Source: Bemisia tabaci (Eukaryota; Arthropoda; Insecta; Hemiptera; Aleyrodidae). From it: 64,000 bases of DNA. The notes beneath the pieces were generated by a model, which saw only the letters and a list, made by a program, of their open reading frames with translations, did no database searches and was not told where the DNA came from. The stretch covers positions 18,799,372-18,863,371 of the forward strand of contig NC_092797.1 of the NCBI RefSeq assembly GCF_918797505.1, read 5' to 3'. Below, piece after piece: positions 60,101-64,000 of the stretch (its first letter is position 1; every line of letters begins with the position of its first letter). The position numbers and the translations under genes were made by a program.

Positions 60101-61676
60101 CCCTATTTATTCGTATATTCGGGCTATATTTTTGTGCTTTATTGTAATTACTAAATTTTAGAGGTTTTCAGGATTTTTGGACTCCAAAACGAACAATGAA
60201 GAGGCTACAGAGGAAAGGTATCCTCTGGACAGAACAGAGAAGAAAGAAAACGTAGGTCGCCAAAGGACGGGTTTTGTCGATTGCCTCACTTTGGACCCTC
60301 AGTTACACGGCATAGATTAACATAACTTATGCGCCTCGAGCCAGCGCAGTGCAGCACCGTCACCGTCAACCCTTCCATTAAATGATGTCTAATTTAAGTT
60401 GATAAAAAATCGTTTAATACACTCGCCTGGATGAGTTATTGTTATCATTGTTGAGAATTATTGGTCTATTTTTATGGCATTTATAAAATTCAAGGAGCGG
60501 ACCGAATCGCGATACTCAACGTTCAGCCAACACGTTTCAGTGCTTGTAGCAATTTTACACCTCTCGGAGCCTGCACCCTTTCGCCTCCTCGGCGGGCCCG
60601 CAATCGATTATTGCCTTTTTTTCGAGGACTCCTCATTAGCATTTTGAAGTTGGGCTTGTTTTATGATGTCCGCAGCACTCCACTGGGCTTCTGTTTTACT
60701 TGTCCCGTCAAACAATTGATTGTACCGTGGGAAGGAATTTGTCAATCTCTCGACCAATAAACTTTCCCCTTCACGCCGGCCAATTTTGATGGATTGTTCC
60801 TTTACTCCTGGATGGATTTTAATTGATACTTTTCTCTCGACGCTTCGACCGGTCTTTTGATGAATTATTGTGAGTAGCGATAGATGCGACCACTCTTCTA
60901 TCTTGTTTCTTTGAAGGTATACTTACACTACAGAGGGAGAAGAGGAAAATGATTGCAGTGAAAATTAAGCGGTCTTGCTTTCCTTTTATCTCACAATAAC
61001 GGGTTGAGTATTTATCTCGAGCCCTGGTTCTCTCGAGGACTGATATCGGAGCTTATGGGGCATTGGATATAGCATAGTAGTTAGGGTATGGAAAAATTAA
61101 CCGTCACCCGGACGAAGAATAGCGTAACTATACTATACATTTTGACGTTACAAAATTCCCACAAATAAACTGACTTTTTTACTGGGAAATCGTCAGACAA
61201 TGCAAACTGAAAAAAACTCATTTTTTCCTGCTGATTCCACGAAAAACACTGCACGATTTAGATAGAAATGATGTTATCTGCTTATTTAAAAAAATAGCAA
61301 AAAGAAAAAAACAATAAATAAATGTTTGAGTCAATTTTGCGACCTTGGGATGAAATACCGATAGAAAATAAGATGAATCTTCACACAAAAATCTACCCAG
61401 ATTTAAAGCAAGGTAAACTTGTATTGATACTTACCATACTGCAATTATACTTATCGGGCTGTTTTTTTAGTGCACGAGAAGCTAAGATTCATTCAACGCA
61501 TTTGGTGATTTATTATGAAGTTACACATTCCTGTAAATCACTCTGAATATTTTCAAACCTGTTGGTATTTTTTAAACCGATGGTGAAATTCTTACTCTTT
61601 CTTGAAGTTCTTAGAAAATATGACGAGGAACTTCTAGTTTAAAAAATAATATGAATTTCTGATGACCAATTGCACT
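60101..61676. other. Non-coding stretch, no gene seen
   Basis: A modestly GC-rich block lies at about 60480-60780. Short open frames (99 and 74 codons) match no family I know. Confidence 0.45.
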
Positions 61677-61881
61677 CACTGGAAAAAAAACACATTGGAT
61701 CTAGAGTCCAGATTCTTGAAAACATCGACAAGAAAAATACTCTTGATTCAATCAGATTTTTGCTTAAATTAAGAACCAAGCCTCTTGAGCGGATTTTCTT
61801 TTGATTTAAGCAAAAATCTGATTGAATCAAGAGTATTTTTTCTTGTCAATGTTTTCATGAGTCTGGACTCTAGATCCAATG
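61677..61881. mobile_element. CACTGGAAAA-family miniature element, 3' end truncated
   Basis: The left end CACTGGAAAAAAAACACATT is intact and the inverted body is clear (ACTCTTGATTCAATCAGATT against AATCTGATTGAATCAAGAGT). The right side stops after GATCCAATG, lacking the expected T-run and CCAGTG terminus. It is closest in body to the 10937 copy. Confidence 0.75.
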
Positions 61882-63058
61882 CTGCCTCTATCTGTTCTCA
61901 TCGTTGAACTTTTACTCATAGCAGTAAGACTGAACTATTTTATTTGTAATTCATTCTACCATGAGAACCGTTAGATATGTATATGCTAACATCAAAATGA
62001 CCCATATCAAGACTCTCGTCACCCAAAAGACTGAATAGAGGTGTAACTACAGTCACTTCTCTAATATACATAAAAATAGCTTCTGAAAGATTTAACTGAC
62101 CCCAGGTCATTAACCGTAGCAATGACTGCAGCCACGAAGAAAGGGTAAGCTTTTTAAATGGGACGGACAGCGTGTGTAAACTTCCCACCGGAGACAGAGA
62201 AGCCGCGGCTTCGTGTAAAACGAACATCAGATTCGATGAGGATAAAAAGAGGTAGAAAATGACAAATCGAAGGGCGGACGATTGTCATCGTCAAAAAGCA
62301 GACGCGATGAGGTTAGCCAATGGCAAGGAGGCTAATTAGGATATTTATTAATGGGGAGGTTGGAGGTAAGGTGGCAAGAGCGCCGTGAAAAAGGTTCGGT
62401 AATTAAGGGAGGATGCGCTGCATACGAGGTAGATAATGACTTCGGACGGAAGTGACACGCTCGCGAATCGTTTCTGTTAGTCTTCAAAAACAAGATGTTG
62501 ACAAAACGCCACGTCGTTTACAAATCGGTAATGACTTCAAATTCGTCAAAGTGTCACAGCCCGCCGCCAAGCATTACTGAGACACCCTTCGCCACCATAG
62601 AGTATGTACTCTGTTGCCAAACATTCGATTTCCTTCAACCCTTACGTATTTTTATTTATATTTTAATAACTCGTCATCCGGAACATTTTTGGAGCAGACC
62701 AGCCATGAAACCATATCACTGACGGTATAGGATACATTTTCTGCAGAGAACAGTCTCTTTAACATTTCAAAAGAAAGAAAGAATAAAAAATGACAGTAAT
62801 TAGAACAAGATTTTACATATTATATATATTTATTTGTTTTGTTTTTATATGAACTCGAATAACTTTACCTTCGTTTCGATATGATAATCTCATAAAGTTC
62901 AATTGAACTCAAGTTTTACTCATAGGAACATTTTTTTTATTCACCTTATTTCCCATCAAAATCTATTAGACTAAAAAATGTAAAAAAAAAAAATCAAAGA
63001 TACTTTTATATAAATCTGTAGACCTGTTCTTAAGCTGTTGATCGACTAATTTAACTGC
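61882..63058. other. Non-coding stretch, no gene seen
   Basis: Unique sequence with a short (TA)n tract near 62815-62828. Minus-strand frame 61940-62227 (95 codons) and plus-strand 62495-62722 (75 codons) show no recognisable domain. Confidence 0.5.
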
Positions 63059-63181
63059 ATTTTGCAATGAGGAACTACAAATTTTGACTTATCTTTAGAG
63101 GCACCTATCTGCATAGAGAAACTAATGGCACACATGATGTTTTTAAAATGAGGCAGAGTTTATAGTTCCTAACTGCAAAAT
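63059..63181. mobile_element. 123-bp miniature element, ATTTTGCAATAAGGAACT family
   Basis: Left ATTTTGCAATGAGGAACTA, right TAGTTCCTAACTGCAAAAT, with internal GGCACCTATCTGCAT inverted relative to the copy at 39174-39289. Confidence 0.6.
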
Positions 63182-64000
63182 TTAGTCCAATTGTGATTTC
63201 GAGGATTAGCATTATTGAAACGTCCTCATGAGTCATTCAAAAATTCCATAAGAAGCGCGCAGTTAATCTTCGAAGACGATCAGTTAGAAGTTCCAGAATT
63301 AGTTTAAAGTCAGACTACACATTTTTTAAAGGGCAATTTTTACATGAGCTCGATTGACATTAAGTTCAATTTGAACTTTATCGAGAGACAGGAAAAATTG
63401 ACACGTTAAACAGACTCACGTCGTTGTGAACATTTTATTGAGTCATAGAAATATGAAGATGACTCACCGTGACCATTAGGCTTGCGGTTAAACAAGACTT
63501 TTTCGCAGCCCCGAATATGTCGGTTCGATCGATTTAAATCTTAAAAGGAAATTTATTCGAAGTAGCAAAAAATTATTTATTTAACTATGCGGACCAAAGT
63601 GTGATAGTTGAACGTGTCAAAGAGTCCAGAATGACATATCTAAAGCACATTAACCGTCACATTTAGACCTACATGTTCTGAGGTGAAGTGATGGTTCAAC
63701 TCGAATTTTAATCAACTTTAACCTTCGATTTCCAGGTTAAGGTTATTGTTTAAAGGTCAGAAAATGTATGCACCATCAAAATTCAATTGTTTTTGATAAA
63801 TAACGTTGTCAAATGCAAAACTCGCAATATCCTGGAATCCTGTGACTTAGCCAATTTCGGGCGTAATCCATACATTTTTGTGTTAGGTAGAAGTTGGGGA
63901 TACACTATTGGACCCCGCTTTTGGTACCCAGTTTTGCCCAAGGTTACACATTGTTCTCGACCAAATTGCGGAGGCTGAGAGATCTTTATTTCTTTCTTGT
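63182..64000. other. Non-coding stretch to window end, no gene seen
   Basis: AT-rich unique sequence. One 63-codon frame near the end (63787-63978) is unremarkable. Confidence 0.5.

Overview
This looks like eukaryotic nuclear DNA, most likely from an arthropod. It is AT-rich and dense in short non-autonomous DNA transposons, and it lacks the closely packed long reading frames of a bacterial or viral genome. Several of the repeat families remind me of whitefly or other hemipteran genomes, but that is recall and I could not check it. I found no protein-coding gene that I can defend. The longest open frames are about 190 codons, are low in complexity or lie inside repeats, and resemble no family I recognise. 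The window is best read as a gene desert or a very large intron, with scattered CpG-rich islands that could be regulatory.

Layout. Positions 1-33902 are a head-to-tail duplication of a unit of about 17 kb: 1-16898 recurs at 17012-33902, with an offset of 17011 falling to 17004 through small indels. A 113-bp stretch (16899-17011) joins the copies. It is probably the start of the second unit, whose counterpart in the first lies left of the window. The copies are nearly identical, and almost all of the substitutions I saw fall in the first 4.4 kb. The pattern fits either a very recent tandem duplication with partial homogenisation or a haplotype-duplication artefact of assembly.

Positions 33903-64000 are single-copy in this window. 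They carry more members of the same miniature-transposon families seen in the duplicated part, plus some not found there: an approximately 790-bp element with a terminal inverted repeat ending in GGACACCCTGTATA, a 320-bp near-palindrome, a minus-strand tRNA-derived SINE, a Helitron-like terminus, and an 879-bp hAT-type element with an exact 8-bp target duplication that has inserted into an older miniature element.

The most unusual structure is at 42614-42725. Four consecutive DNA hairpins with different stems all share the core GCGNAGC, and they are followed 11 nt later by CTAG-T, as at a Helitron 3' end. A second unusual feature is an approximately 80-bp tandem unit, GTGAAACGCATAGCGCC..., found inside two otherwise unrelated transposons (6.3 kb and 52.0 kb).
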